Below are positions 56,324-64,000 of a stretch of 64,000 nucleotides of DNA, one piece after another. This DNA is from PALSA-911 sp963743035. GTDB lineage: Bacteria > Pseudomonadota > Alphaproteobacteria > Acetobacterales > Acetobacteraceae. The first letter of the stretch is position 1; the number at the start of each line of letters is the position of its first letter. Made by a program: the position numbers and the translations under genes. The stretch spans positions 620,001 to 684,000 of the forward strand of contig CAVUOB010000018.1 in NCBI GenBank assembly GCA_963743035.1, in the 5' to 3' direction. The notes under the pieces are model-generated. The model was not told the DNA's origin. It saw nothing but the letters and a program-made list of their open reading frames with translations, and did no database searches.

Positions 56324-58333
56324 TCATTCGGTGTCGGTTGTGCCGGGTGCGGCGAAGGGGCGCAGATCCACCACCGGCCCGTCCGGTCCGCCCAGGCGGT
56401 GATCGACGATCACCAGCGGCGCGCGCGACAGGGCGGTGGTGAGGTTGGTAAAATAGCGCTCCAGCAGGAAGGCCTGCCCGCCGGTGGCGGCGGCGCGCTG
56501 GTCGGCGGTGAAGCTGGTGTAGCCCGCCGTCGCCGCGCCCACGGTTTCGGCGCCGGCGCCGCTGGCGCCGTTCAGCAGATCGGTGGCCTGCTGGCGCGCC
56601 ATGTTGGCGACGGCGACGGCGCGACCGCGCTCGGCGGAGATGGCGGTCTGCGCCATGATCTCGGCGGCCTGCACCGCGTGGTAGGCATCGGCGGCGCCGG
56701 CTGGCGGGTGGATGGCCTCGATCACCACGCCGACCACCTCGATCCCGGCGGCGAAGCGGTCGATCGCCTGTTGCAGATCGGTGCGCAGCCCCTCGGCGAT
56801 CTGCTCGCGGTCCGCGCCGAGCACGGCCGGCAGCGTCCGGCTGGCGAAGAAGCGGGCCACCAGGCGGCCGGCCTCGGCGCGCAGCAGGGCATCCGGGTCG
56901 GTCTGGGAATAGGCCGACCGGAGCGCCGAGGCATCGTCCATGCCTGTGCGATAGAGCACCCGCAGATCGACGCTGACCGCCTGGAAGCTCTGGCTCGTCG
57001 CGTTGGCGGTCGGGCTGGCGATGAGGTAGGTCAGCTCGGCGGGATGGGCGGTTTCCCATAGCCGGTCGGCCGCCGGGGGAGGCGCGTCCTCGGCACCGAT
57101 GACGATGTCCATGCCGGCCGCGCCGCCGAGCGGAATGGCGTGCACCGTGCCGAATTCGATGCGCCGCACGCTGCCGAGCGGCCAGGGCAGGCCGACATGC
57201 AGGCCGGGCATCAGCACCGCGACGGGGGCGCCGAAGCGTTCCTGGATGCCGCGCCGATCCAGGTCGATCAGGCTGACGCCGGTCAGGCCCCAGCAGACCA
57301 GCAGCAGGGCGAAGGCGACCGGCAGGGCGGCGGAGCGGACATATTGCAGCGCCCAGCTACGCGAAAAATCGATGCCGAGATGCTCGCGGATCGGCGCCGC
57401 CAAGCCGTCCGGCGCCAGGACATGCGGGCGCAGCAGCCTGGCCGCCAGGCTGTCGATCGCCGCCCGGGCCTGTGTGGCTGGCGGCGGCGGCAGGAACCAG
57501 CAGGCCAGCGCCCGCAATGCGAGCTCGGCGGCAATGAGGATCAGATAGAGGCCGATCCCGGCGATGATGGGCAGGCTGAACCGCGCCGCCCCAAGCCCGG
57601 CGGCGATTTCCAGCAGGCCGCAGGCAGGCAGCGCGATCACCGGCACGAACAGCAGCGCCTGCAGGCGCCTGGCTTCCGGCAGCCGGGCCTCCGGCAGCGC
57701 GGCGGCGAAACGCTCGCCGACCAGCAGCGGGAAGGCCAGCACGATGAGCGCGCCGCCGAGCAGGTTCGACAAATTGGCCGGCGCCGCCGCGCCGGCCGGG
57801 CGCAGCAGCCAGACGCAGGCGATGGCGGCGCCGGCCGCCAGCGGCACCAGCACCCCCTGCGGTCGGCGCGCGGCGCGGCCGATGCGCAGCATCGGCTCCA
57901 TGGCGGGGCGGGGCGGACGGCGCAGCCTCCGCCAGCGCGGGGCGGCGGGGGCGGGCGCAGGCGTCGGCGCAGCGAGCGCGGCGCGCGCGCGGGCGAGCGG
58001 CCAGCAGCCGGCCAGTCCGGCCAGCGCGATCAGCAGGGCGCCGGCGACGATGCCGGTGGCGCCGCTTTGCCAGGCTTCCCGCAGCACGGAGACCGCGATG
58101 CCATGGGTCCGCCCCGGGGTCAGCCCCGGCGAGGCCAGCACGAGCAGCGTCCCCAATGCCATGGCGGCGGCGAGGCCGTAGAGCACGGCCATGCGACGAA
58201 TGAAGCTGAAGGTGCGTTCCGCCTCCGGCCAATCCGGCCGATGCAGCGTTCCCGGCGGCTCGGCGCCAGCTTCGGGCGGATCCGACGGGAGGCGGCCTGA
58301 CGGAGGACGGTCGGACGAAAGAAGGACGTTCAA
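56324..58333 (-). CDS. Large HflK-like SPFH protein with multi-helix membrane domain
   Basis: The ~669-residue first gene of the operon has an N-terminal half with about six to seven hydrophobic helices (AVLYGLAAAMALGTLLVLAS, VPLAAGAAIACVWLLRPAGA and others). Another helix precedes the SPFH domain (LPVAFALLLVCWGLTGVSLI near residue 360). The SPFH domain starts DRRGIQERFGAPVAVLMPGL with the HflK-like LPWPLGSVRRIEF. It then follows the HflK pattern, ending ERYFTNLTTALSRAPLVIVD. Ordinary HflK has a single helix, so this fusion is unusual. The start is uncertain: TTG 58333 behind GGCAGGG is used; GTG 58393 and ATG 58192 are alternatives. The stop is 21 bases before the His-rich SPFH gene. Confidence 0.8.
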   Translation of the reverse strand: MNVLLSSDRPPSGRLPSDPPEAGAEPPGTLHRPDWPEAERTFSFIRRMAVLYGLAAAMALGTLLVLASPGLTPGRTHGIAVSVLREAWQSGATGIVAGALLIALAGLAGCWPLARARAALAAPTPAPAPAAPRWRRLRRPPRPAMEPMLRIGRAARRPQGVLVPLAAGAAIACVWLLRPAGAAAPANLSNLLGGALIVLAFPLLVGERFAAALPEARLPEARRLQALLFVPVIALPACGLLEIAAGLGAARFSLPIIAGIGLYLILIAAELALRALACWFLPPPPATQARAAIDSLAARLLRPHVLAPDGLAAPIREHLGIDFSRSWALQYVRSAALPVAFALLLVCWGLTGVSLIDLDRRGIQERFGAPVAVLMPGLHVGLPWPLGSVRRIEFGTVHAIPLGGAAGMDIVIGAEDAPPPAADRLWETAHPAELTYLIASPTANATSQSFQAVSVDLRVLYRTGMDDASALRSAYSQTDPDALLRAEAGRLVARFFASRTLPAVLGADREQIAEGLRTDLQQAIDRFAAGIEVVGVVIEAIHPPAGAADAYHAVQAAEIMAQTAISAERGRAVAVANMARQQATDLLNGASGAGAETVGAATAGYTSFTADQRAAATGGQAFLLERYFTNLTTALSRAPLVIVDHRLGGPDGPVVDLRPFAAPGTTDTE

Positions 58334-58517
58334 GCGGACCCTGCCGATATGAGCACTGCCTCGGCAAGCCGCCGGGGCAGCGCAGTATGGCACATTCGCG
58401 CGGCGCCCGGGTACAGCCCGCTTGCGGGTTTATCGTGTCCGTTTGATTACCGGCGTCCCGATTGCCGGCATCCGATGCCGGCGTCCGATTGCCGGCTGCC
58501 GGGCTTCGTCGCCGGGC

Positions 58518-58865
58518 TCATTTCACTTCCACGCAGGTGCCGTTCACCTCGTAGGGCTCGGTGCCGATCTGCCTTGCCGAATGGTACCGCCACCCGGGCA
58601 GCGACAGCGTGGCGGCGGGGCGCAGATAGGACTGCCTGGGCTCCCAGCTGATCTGGTCGGCCGTTATGGTGGCCCGCTTGCCGTCCACCGTTCCCTCGGC
58701 CAGGTTGACGCGGAAATGCTGCTTGTAGGAGTCCGGAACATGTCCGCCATGCCTCGGGGGCGTGTTGGTCAGCACGCAACGCAGTGTGATGGTCTTGCCG
58801 GACGCCGGTGAGGCATGGGCATGCGTGGCAAGCATGACCAGCGCAAGGCAGAGAATCGGCTTCAT
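58518..58865 (-). CDS. Small secreted protein of unknown function
   Basis: The 115-residue product carries a Sec signal (MKPILCLALVMLATHAHA, cleavage after ~18) and two cysteines in the mature part (TLRCVLTN and NGTCVEVK), likely disulfide-bonded in the periplasm. Tryptophan/tyrosine-rich strands (ISWEPRQSYLRPAATLSLPG) suggest a small beta fold. It lies alone downstream of tRNA-Gly on the same strand. Not recognised. Confidence 0.6.
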   Translation of the reverse strand: MKPILCLALVMLATHAHASPASGKTITLRCVLTNTPPRHGGHVPDSYKQHFRVNLAEGTVDGKRATITADQISWEPRQSYLRPAATLSLPGWRYHSARQIGTEPYEVNGTCVEVK

Positions 58866-58962
58866 TCGGTCGGCTTCCCCGGCCTGGATCGTTGTTCGGC
58901 CGTTACCCTGACCCGGGCATGCCGGGTATTCAAGTGGGACTCGCAGGCGGTTTTGGGGAAAA

Positions 58963-59036
58963 TGGAGCGGGTGAAGGGAATCGAACCCTCGTATGCAGCT
59001 TGGGAAGCTGCCGTTCTACCATTGAACTACACCCGC
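58963..59036 (-). tRNA. tRNA-Gly (anticodon CCC)
   Basis: The 74-base gene including the encoded CCA folds as a standard cloverleaf. The acceptor GCGGGTG/CACCCGC is followed by discriminator T and CCA, the D arm contains AGTTCAATGGTAGAACG, and the anticodon stem GCAGC/GCTGC has loop TTCCCAA. The T arm is GAGGG-TTCGATT-CCCTT. The anticodon CCC reads GGG codons. Confidence 0.95.
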
Positions 59037-59125
59037 GCGCGGCCGAACGGCCGGGACGGTTTATAGGCAGCCCGGGTTGACGGCGCAATCCGCCCGGCCG
59101 TAGGTTCCCGCCCGGCGGATGTTTC

Positions 59126-59188
59126 CGCCCCTCGTGATTTGTCCGGCCGGATTGCGGCGAGGTGAAACAAGCGCGCTAAAGAGGCCAG
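59126..59188 (+). ncRNA. SAM-II riboswitch
   Basis: The stretch has the conserved SAM-II elements in order. P1 is CCTCG (59130-59134) pairing with CGAGG (59158-59162). The invariant CGTGATTTG follows the first P1 strand, and the loop contains GGATTGC. The 3' part is TGAAACAAGC and GCTAAA with a following GAGGCC that can form the pseudoknot. SAM-II aptamers control metA/metX/metZ in alphaproteobacteria; here it precedes a metZ homologue by ~86 bases. Binding of S-adenosylmethionine would repress methionine synthesis. Confidence 0.88.
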
Positions 59189-59273
59189 CGGAAAACCCTT
59201 CCGGCGCGATGGCGCCGGCGTCCTTCGCCTTCCGCTGCTCCAAGGTCGGGCCAAATCGATAGGGGCCCACAGC

Positions 59274-60456
59274 ATGTCCGACACCGAAATCCCGTTCCGT
59301 CCCGCCACCCGCCTGGTGCATGGCGGCACGGTGCGCAGCCAGCACGGCGAGACCTCGGAAGCGATCTTCCTCACCTCCGGCTTCGTCTACGACAATGCCG
59401 AGCAGGCGGAAGGCCACCTTCGCCGGCACCACGCAGCATTACCAGTATTCCCGCTTCGGCAACCCGACCGTGGCCATGCTCGAACAGCGCCTGGCGGAGA
59501 TCGAGGGGGCGGAGGCCTGCCGCGTGACCGCCACCGGCATGGCCGCGGTGCATGCTTCCATGCTCTGCCACCTGAAGGCCGGAGACCGGGTGGTGGCGTC
59601 GCGCGCGCTGTTCGGTTCCTGCCACTGGATCGTGTCCACGCTGCTGCCGCGCTACGGCATCGCCACCGAGTTCGTCGATGGCAGCGACCTCGCGCAATGG
59701 CAGGCGGCGCTGGCCCGGCCGGCCGATCTGGTGCTGCTCGAGACGCCGTCCAACCCGATGCTGGAGGTCGTCGATCTCCGCGCCGTCTGCGACCTCGCGC
59801 ACGCGGCGGGGGCGATCGTGGTGGTGGACAACGTGTTCGCGACGCCGCTGCTGCAGCAGCCGATGAAATTCGGCGCCGACGTGGTGGTCTATTCCTGTAC
59901 CAAGCACATGGACGGCCAGGGCCGGGTGATGGGCGGCGCGGTGCTGGGGCGGCAGAAATGGGTGGACGAGGTGCTGACCCCGTTCGTGCGCAACACCGGC
60001 CCGACGCTGTCCCCGTTCAACGCCTGGGCGCTGCTGAAGGGGCTGGAAACGCTGGCGCTGCGCGTCGATGCCGCCTGCCGCAGCGCCGCCAGCGTCGCCG
60101 ACTTCCTGGCGGCGCAGCCGGGCATCGCCCGGGTCTGGTATCCCACGCGCGCGGACCATCCGCAGCAGAAGCTGGCGATGGCGCAGATGAGCGGCGGCGG
60201 CACGCTGGTGACGTTCGAGGTCAAGGGCGGCAAGGACGCCGCGTTCAGGCTGATGAACGGCTTCCGGCTGATCTCGATCTCCAACAATCTGGGCAATTCC
60301 AAGTCTCTCGCCACCCATCCCGCCACCACCACGCATATGCGCATCGGCGAGGAGGAGCGGGCCCGTCTCGGCATCACCGATGGGGTGATCCGGTTGTCGG
60401 TCGGGCTGGAGGACGTGCGGGATCTCCAGGAGGATCTGGCGCGCGCCCTGGCATGA
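59274..60456 (+). pseudogene. metZ: O-succinylhomoserine sulfhydrylase (MetZ), one frameshift
   Basis: The PLP enzyme makes homocysteine directly from O-succinyl-homoserine and sulfide. The N-terminus MSDTEIPFRPATRLVHGGTV and SEAIFLTSGFVYDNAEQAE is followed by an extra G near 59412. The proper frame resumes as ATFAGTTQHYQYSRFGNPTV. It contains the PLP Lys motif YSCTKHMDGQGRVMGG near residue 205, DVVVYSC, and SVGLEDVRDLQEDLARAL at the end, normal ~393 residues. Because methionine synthesis is usually needed and the SAM-II switch is intact, this indel is likely a sequence error. The start ATG 59274 follows AGGGG. Confidence 0.92.
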
Positions 60457-60528
60457 TGCCAAAGAGCATGCGGCAAAAGGGCGGGTGTTAACGGGTTCGA
60501 CTTGAAACCGTCGCGCCAAAGGGCAAGA

Positions 60529-60945
60529 ATGAACGCTGCAATGAGCGAAGACTATTCCCTGACGACGCGCGGCGTGACGGTTTCCGTCCGGTCCTTCTAT
60601 CTGGAGGACCAGTCGAAGCCGGAGGAAGGCCGCTATGTCTGGGCCTATCGTATCCGGATCGAGAATGGCGGGCGGGAGAAGGTGCAGCTGCTGCGGCGGA
60701 CCTGGGAGATCACCGACGCGCGCGGCCGCACCCAGCGGGTGCACGGGCCGGGCGTGGTCGGGGAGCAGCCGCTGCTGGAACCCGGCGGCAGTTTCGAATA
60801 CACGTCCGGCACCCCGCTCGACACGCCGTCCGGCTTCATGGTCGGCGCCTACCATATGGTGGTGCCGGAATCCGGGGAGAATTTCGACGTCGCCATTCCC
60901 GCATTCAGCCTGGACAGCCCGCATCAGGGCGGCCGTGTGCATTGA
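60529..60945 (+). CDS. apaG: ApaG protein (DUF525)
   Basis: The 138-residue protein has the ApaG fibronectin-like fold: TTRGVTVSVRSFYLEDQSKP, RYVWAYRIRIENGGREKVQL, RTWEITDARGRTQRVHGPGV (the WxItd/xGxxxxVxGxGVVG motif) and PLLEPGGSFEYTSGTPLDTP. E. coli ApaG influences Co2+ resistance and Mg2+ efflux, but the mechanism is unknown. It follows metZ by 72 bases. ATG 60529 has AAAGGG in front. Confidence 0.93.
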   Translation: MNAAMSEDYSLTTRGVTVSVRSFYLEDQSKPEEGRYVWAYRIRIENGGREKVQLLRRTWEITDARGRTQRVHGPGVVGEQPLLEPGGSFEYTSGTPLDTPSGFMVGAYHMVVPESGENFDVAIPAFSLDSPHQGGRVH

Positions 60946-61062
60946 AGGACTGACGTATTACTTGCGACGGGCTGCGCCGGCCCCAATATTCCGGCGGATA
61001 ACGGGGTCACCGGCATAGGCCGAGCCTGTCTTTTCGTTTTCGGCCATCAGGGAGAAAAACCG

Positions 61063-61692
61063 GTGAATATTATCACTCCTGCGGCGCCGCGCGCCGCCAC
61101 AACTCGTCCCTCGCGTGAAGAGGCGGAAGCCGCCGTCCGCACCCTGCTGCAATGGGCCGGCGACGATCCCACGCGCGAAGGGCTGGTGGACACCCCTTCG
61201 CGCGTCGTCCGTTCGTACGAGGAGTTCTTCGCCGGCTACGAGATCGACCCGGTGGGCCTGCTGGAACGCACCTTCGAAGAAACCGACGGCTATGACGAGA
61301 TCGTGCTGCTGCGCGACATCCGGCTGGAAAGCCATTGCGAGCACCACATGGTGCCGATCATCGGCCGCGCCCATGTCGCCTACCTGCCGCACCGTCGCGT
61401 GGTCGGCATCAGCAAGCTGGCGCGGGTGGTGGAAGCCTATGCCAAGCGGTTGCAGATACAGGAAAAGCTGACCGCGCAGATCGCCAACACGCTGCAGGAA
61501 GTGTTGGAGCCGCGCGGCGTGGCCGTAGTGATCGAGGCGGCACATCAATGCATGACCACGCGCGGCATCCACAAGCCCGGCGTGACCATGGTCACCAGCC
61601 GGATGCTGGGCGCCTTCCGCGACGACCCGTCGACCCGGCGCGAGCTGCTGGCGATGATCTCCAACCGCGGCAACACGATCGCCAGCGACTGA
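61063..61692 (+). CDS. folE: GTP cyclohydrolase I
   Basis: The 209-residue enzyme converts GTP to dihydroneopterin triphosphate, the first step of folate synthesis. Zinc ligands are seen in LESHCEHHMVPIIGRAHVAY near residue 87-105 and in AAHQCMTTRGIHKPG near 160. GISKLARVVEAYAKRLQIQE and LTAQIANTLQEVL are the usual core helices. GTG 61063 is used as start with GGGAG eight bases upstream; no ATG is nearby. It is convergent with the binding-protein gene, separated by a hairpin/tandem repeat. Confidence 0.95.
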   Translation: MNIITPAAPRAATTRPSREEAEAAVRTLLQWAGDDPTREGLVDTPSRVVRSYEEFFAGYEIDPVGLLERTFEETDGYDEIVLLRDIRLESHCEHHMVPIIGRAHVAYLPHRRVVGISKLARVVEAYAKRLQIQEKLTAQIANTLQEVLEPRGVAVVIEAAHQCMTTRGIHKPGVTMVTSRMLGAFRDDPSTRRELLAMISNRGNTIASD

Positions 61693-61703
61693 TCCCGGTC
61701 CGG

Positions 61704-61770
61704 CCCCGCCTGCGCAGGCCTCAGGCTGCGCAGGCCTCAGGCTGTGCAGGCTCATGCTGCGCAGGCGGGG
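61704..61770. terminator. Inverted repeat with internal tandem units between convergent genes
   Basis: CCCCGCCTGCGCAG (61704-61717) and its reverse complement (61757-61770) frame copies of a ~16-bp unit built from GCAGGCCTCAGGCTGC. The structure lies between folE and the convergent receptor gene, whose last codons it includes. It probably acts as a bidirectional terminator and is prone to slippage. Confidence 0.55.
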
Positions 61771-62976
61771 GCCATCGGCAGGAATGCCTGGGAAGCCGGG
61801 ATCGTGCCGATCGGCGTGTAGTAGTCCCAGGGTGCCTTGCTCTGCTCGGGGGTTTTCACCCGGTACAGCGTCAGGTCGTACAGCACCCTTCCGTCCGCAC
61901 GGACGCTGGCGGGATGGCCGAGATAATCCACCGGCAGGGCGCGCATGGCCTTGTTGACGGCGATCGCGTCGCGCGTGCCGGCCTGGGCCATCGCCTTCAG
62001 GAAATGCAGCGTGGCCGCGTAGATCGAGGCCTGGTTTTTCGTCGGCATGGCCTCGCGCGACGCGCTGAACGGGCGGGCGAACCGGCGCGCGGCCTCGTTC
62101 TGGTCCCAGTAGAAGCCGCTCGACAGCGTCAGGCCCTGCGTCGCCTGCAGGCCGAGCGCGTGGATATCGGTGATATAGACCAGGAAGCCGGCCAGCGCTC
62201 TGCCTGCCGTTGCGTGTCAGCCCGAACTCGGCGGCCTGCTTGATGGCGTTCACCTGGTCGTTGCCGACCGCGGCAAGGCCGACGACCTGGGCGCCGGAGC
62301 TTTGCGCCTGGATCAGCTGGGAAGAGAAATCGGCATTGCCGATCGGGAAATAGGCGGAGCCGCGCACCGTGCCGCCATTCGCCTCGATCACCGCCTTGGC
62401 GGACGCTTCCAGGGCGCGGCCGAAGGTGAAATCGACGGTGATGAAGAACCAGCTCCTGCCGCCCTGCTTCACCACTTCCGCCGCGGTGCCATAGGTCAGC
62501 GCATGGGTGTCGTCGGCCCAATGCGTGCTGGTGGGGGCGCAGAGCTTGGAGGTGAATTCGGTGACCGCCGCGGCGGTGATCATCACCGTGCGGCTCTTTT
62601 CCCTGGCGACCTGCAGGACCGCGGCCGCGACGGGGGTGACCGGCAGGTCGGTGATCGCATCGACGCCGCCGGTGTCGTACCATTGCCGCGCCAGGCTGCC
62701 GGCGACGTCCGGCTTGTTCTGGGTGTCGCCGAGCAGGATCTCGATCTTCCTGCCGAGCACGGTGCCGCCGAACTCCGCCGCCGCCATGCGGGCCGCCAGC
62801 ACGGAGCCGGGCCCGCCGCTATCGGCATAGGGGCCGGAAGCGTCGGTCAGCACGCCGATCTTCACCGCGTCGGCATCCTGCGCGCGGGCGGCGACGGGCA
62901 GCAGGGATGTCGCGGCGATCCCGGCAGCGAGCCTTCGCCGGCCGATGCTGGAGCAAAGCATTTGGATGTTTCCCAT
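61752..62976 (-). pseudogene. Branched-chain amino acid type substrate-binding protein, one frameshift
   Basis: The periplasmic receptor (peripla_BP_6, LivJ-like) begins near 62976 with a signal (GRRRLAAGIAATSLLPVAAR). Typical elements follow: VKIGVLTDASGPYADSGGPG, LGRKIEILLGDTQNKPDVAG, HWADDTHALTYGTAAEVV and SWFFITVDFTFGRALE. After TRNGRQ an extra base at about 62199 shifts the frame. The rest reads ALAGFLVYITDIHALGLQ, NKAMRALPVDYLGHPASVRA and DYYTPIGTIPASQAFLPM. Total length is ~407, normal. It lies 5 bases downstream of the fumarylacetoacetase gene in one operon, a hint that the ligand is an aromatic compound; no permease is adjacent. The ATG at 62961 is an alternative start. Confidence 0.87.
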
Positions 62977-62981
62977 TGATT

Positions 62982-64000
62982 CTATGGCAATAAAAGCGCG
63001 GGCCCGATCCGACCGCAACATTCCCCGAAGCCGATGGACACGAAACCCGGCGCGCTGGCCCGGGCCCGCAAGGAAATCTCGTCGCCATCCTCGAGGAAGC
63101 GGCGGGTTTCCCCGTTCGGCAGCGTGACCGGATGGCGGCCGGCGCCGGAGATTTCCAGCAGGCTGCCGAAGCTGCTCGGCTCGTTGCCGGAAATGGTGCC
63201 GCTGCCGAACAGGTCGCCGGGGTTCAGGTTGCAGCCATTGCTGCTGTGGTGCGCGACCATCTGCGCCACGGTCCAGTAGAGGTCGCGCGCGTTGGATCGG
63301 GTCAGCGGCACCGGCGCCAGGCCGGCATCGCGCATGGCCGGGGTGAGCAGCAGCGCGCTGAGCTCGATGTCGAGCGCGCCCTGGGTCTGGTCAGCGTCAT
63401 CCCATAGATGCGGCAAGGGCCTGGGATCGTCCTGCGGGCGGGGACGCTGCGGCTTGCGGAACGGGGCGATGGCCTCGGCCGTGACGATCCAGGGCGAGAC
63501 CGAGGTGGAGAAGCTCTTCGCCAGGAACGGGCCGAGCGGGACCGACTCCCAGCCCTGGATGTCGCGCGCGGACCAGTCGTTCAGCAGGCAGAAGCCGGCG
63601 ATATGGCGATGCCGCGTCCCGCATCGGGATCGGCTCGCCCAGACGGTTGCCCTCGCCGATCCAGATGCCGAGTTCGAGCTCGTAATCCAGGTTGCGGCAG
63701 GGGCCGAAATCGGGCGCGTCCTGCCCGGATGGCTTGCGCTGGCCGTTCGGGCGGCGGATCTTGCCGCCGGAGACGCGCACCGAGGAGGCGCGGCTGTGAT
63801 AGGCGACGGGGACGTATTTGTAGTTCGGCATCAACGGATTGTCGGGGCGGTTCAGCTTGCCAGCGTTCATCGCGTGGCTGATGCCGGCGAAGAAATCGGT
63901 GTAGTCGCCGACGCGGGCCGGCAGATGCAGGGTGCAGGCGGCGGCCTCGTGCAGCACGCCGGCCGCCATCGCCGCGTCCCTGTCGGCGCCGCCGGCGTCC
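62982..64000 (-). pseudogene. fahA: Fumarylacetoacetase, 5' end outside window, one frameshift
   Basis: The last step of tyrosine/homogentisate degradation, cleavage of fumarylacetoacetate, is the likely reaction. The visible part starts upstream of the window edge. It shows YTDFFAGISHAMNAGKLNRP, MPNYKYVPVAYHSRASSVRV and the metal-site motifs CRNLDYELELGIWIGEGNRL. An extra base near 63606 breaks RDAAS/HIAGFCLLNDWSARD. The rest reads IQGWESVPLGPFLAKSFSTS, MVAHHSSNGCNLNPGDLFGS and FLEDGDEISLRARA, ending at 62982. All FAH family residues of the C-terminal domain are present, so a sequencing indel is plausible. The N-terminal SH3-like domain would be to the right. Confidence 0.9.

Noticed and set aside
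57140..58300. 386-codon plus-strand frame
   Set aside because: Antisense to the large HflK-like protein; low-complexity Gln/Arg.
1..64000. CRISPR array or retron/anti-phage system
   Set aside because: No regularly spaced direct repeats with unique spacers, no reverse transcriptase, Cas, or typical defence nuclease/ATPase genes were seen.

Overview
The window is high-GC DNA from an alphaproteobacterium, most likely of the Acetobacteraceae (Rhodospirillales/Acetobacterales). This rests on base composition, short intergenic spaces, solute-binding-protein ABC systems, CaiB/BaiF and SDR/LLM enzymes, a DUF1127 protein, and a SAM-II type riboswitch ahead of a metZ homologue. The genus cannot be fixed from the sequence alone.

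Layout. 1-10.65 kb is chromosome-like: a partial Na+/Pi symporter, an NAD-type isocitrate dehydrogenase, an unknown membrane protein, an oligopeptide-type ABC importer (binding protein, two permeases) divergent from a class II aldolase-like protein, and a TetR/MFS pair sharing a two-operator promoter. 10.7-29.1 kb is an accessory island bordered on both sides by inverted copies of one GC-rich, multi-hairpin repeat that also supplies the stop codon of each flanking gene. Inside are a serine-recombinase C-terminal remnant, a decayed IS21-like element, IS3, IS66 and ISKra4 remnants, a central-carbon operon on the minus strand (phosphoketolase, class I fructose-bisphosphate aldolase, histidine phosphatase, a glgP/pgm deletion chimera, beta-phosphoglucomutase, a frameshifted GH65 phosphorylase and a truncated MFS gene), and a plus-strand HlyD/ABC/ABC-2 exporter operon. 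Two FNR/FixK-like boxes lie between these divergent operons, suggesting oxygen-responsive control.

29.1-33.7 kb is a complete branched-chain amino acid type (liv) ABC importer. 33.8-46 kb holds an aldo/keto reductase, an unrecognised 516-residue protein followed by a CaiB/BaiF CoA-transferase, a broken VOC gene, an enoyl-CoA hydratase, a MaoC-like dehydratase, LysR, DUF1127, an anion:cation-type MFS, an SDR and an ACT-domain protein. 44.9-50.7 kb looks like organosulfur use: an acyl-CoA dehydrogenase-like flavoprotein and an LLM monooxygenase, divergent from an SsuA-like binding protein and a BisC/DMSO-reductase-like molybdoenzyme (both frameshifted). 50.8-58.3 kb holds a MATE exporter with a long palindromic operator and a four-gene operon in which three SPFH (HflK/HflC-like) proteins, one with a His-rich N-terminus, precede a heavy-metal P-type ATPase. 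58.5-64 kb has tRNA-Gly(CCC), the SAM-II riboswitch plus metZ, apaG, folE, and an operon of fumarylacetoacetase-like and amino-acid-binding-protein genes.

An important caution is that single-base indels break nine otherwise conserved genes, including metZ. Some are probably true decay in the island. Those in housekeeping-like genes may be sequence errors. No CRISPR array, rRNA or recognisable anti-phage system was found.
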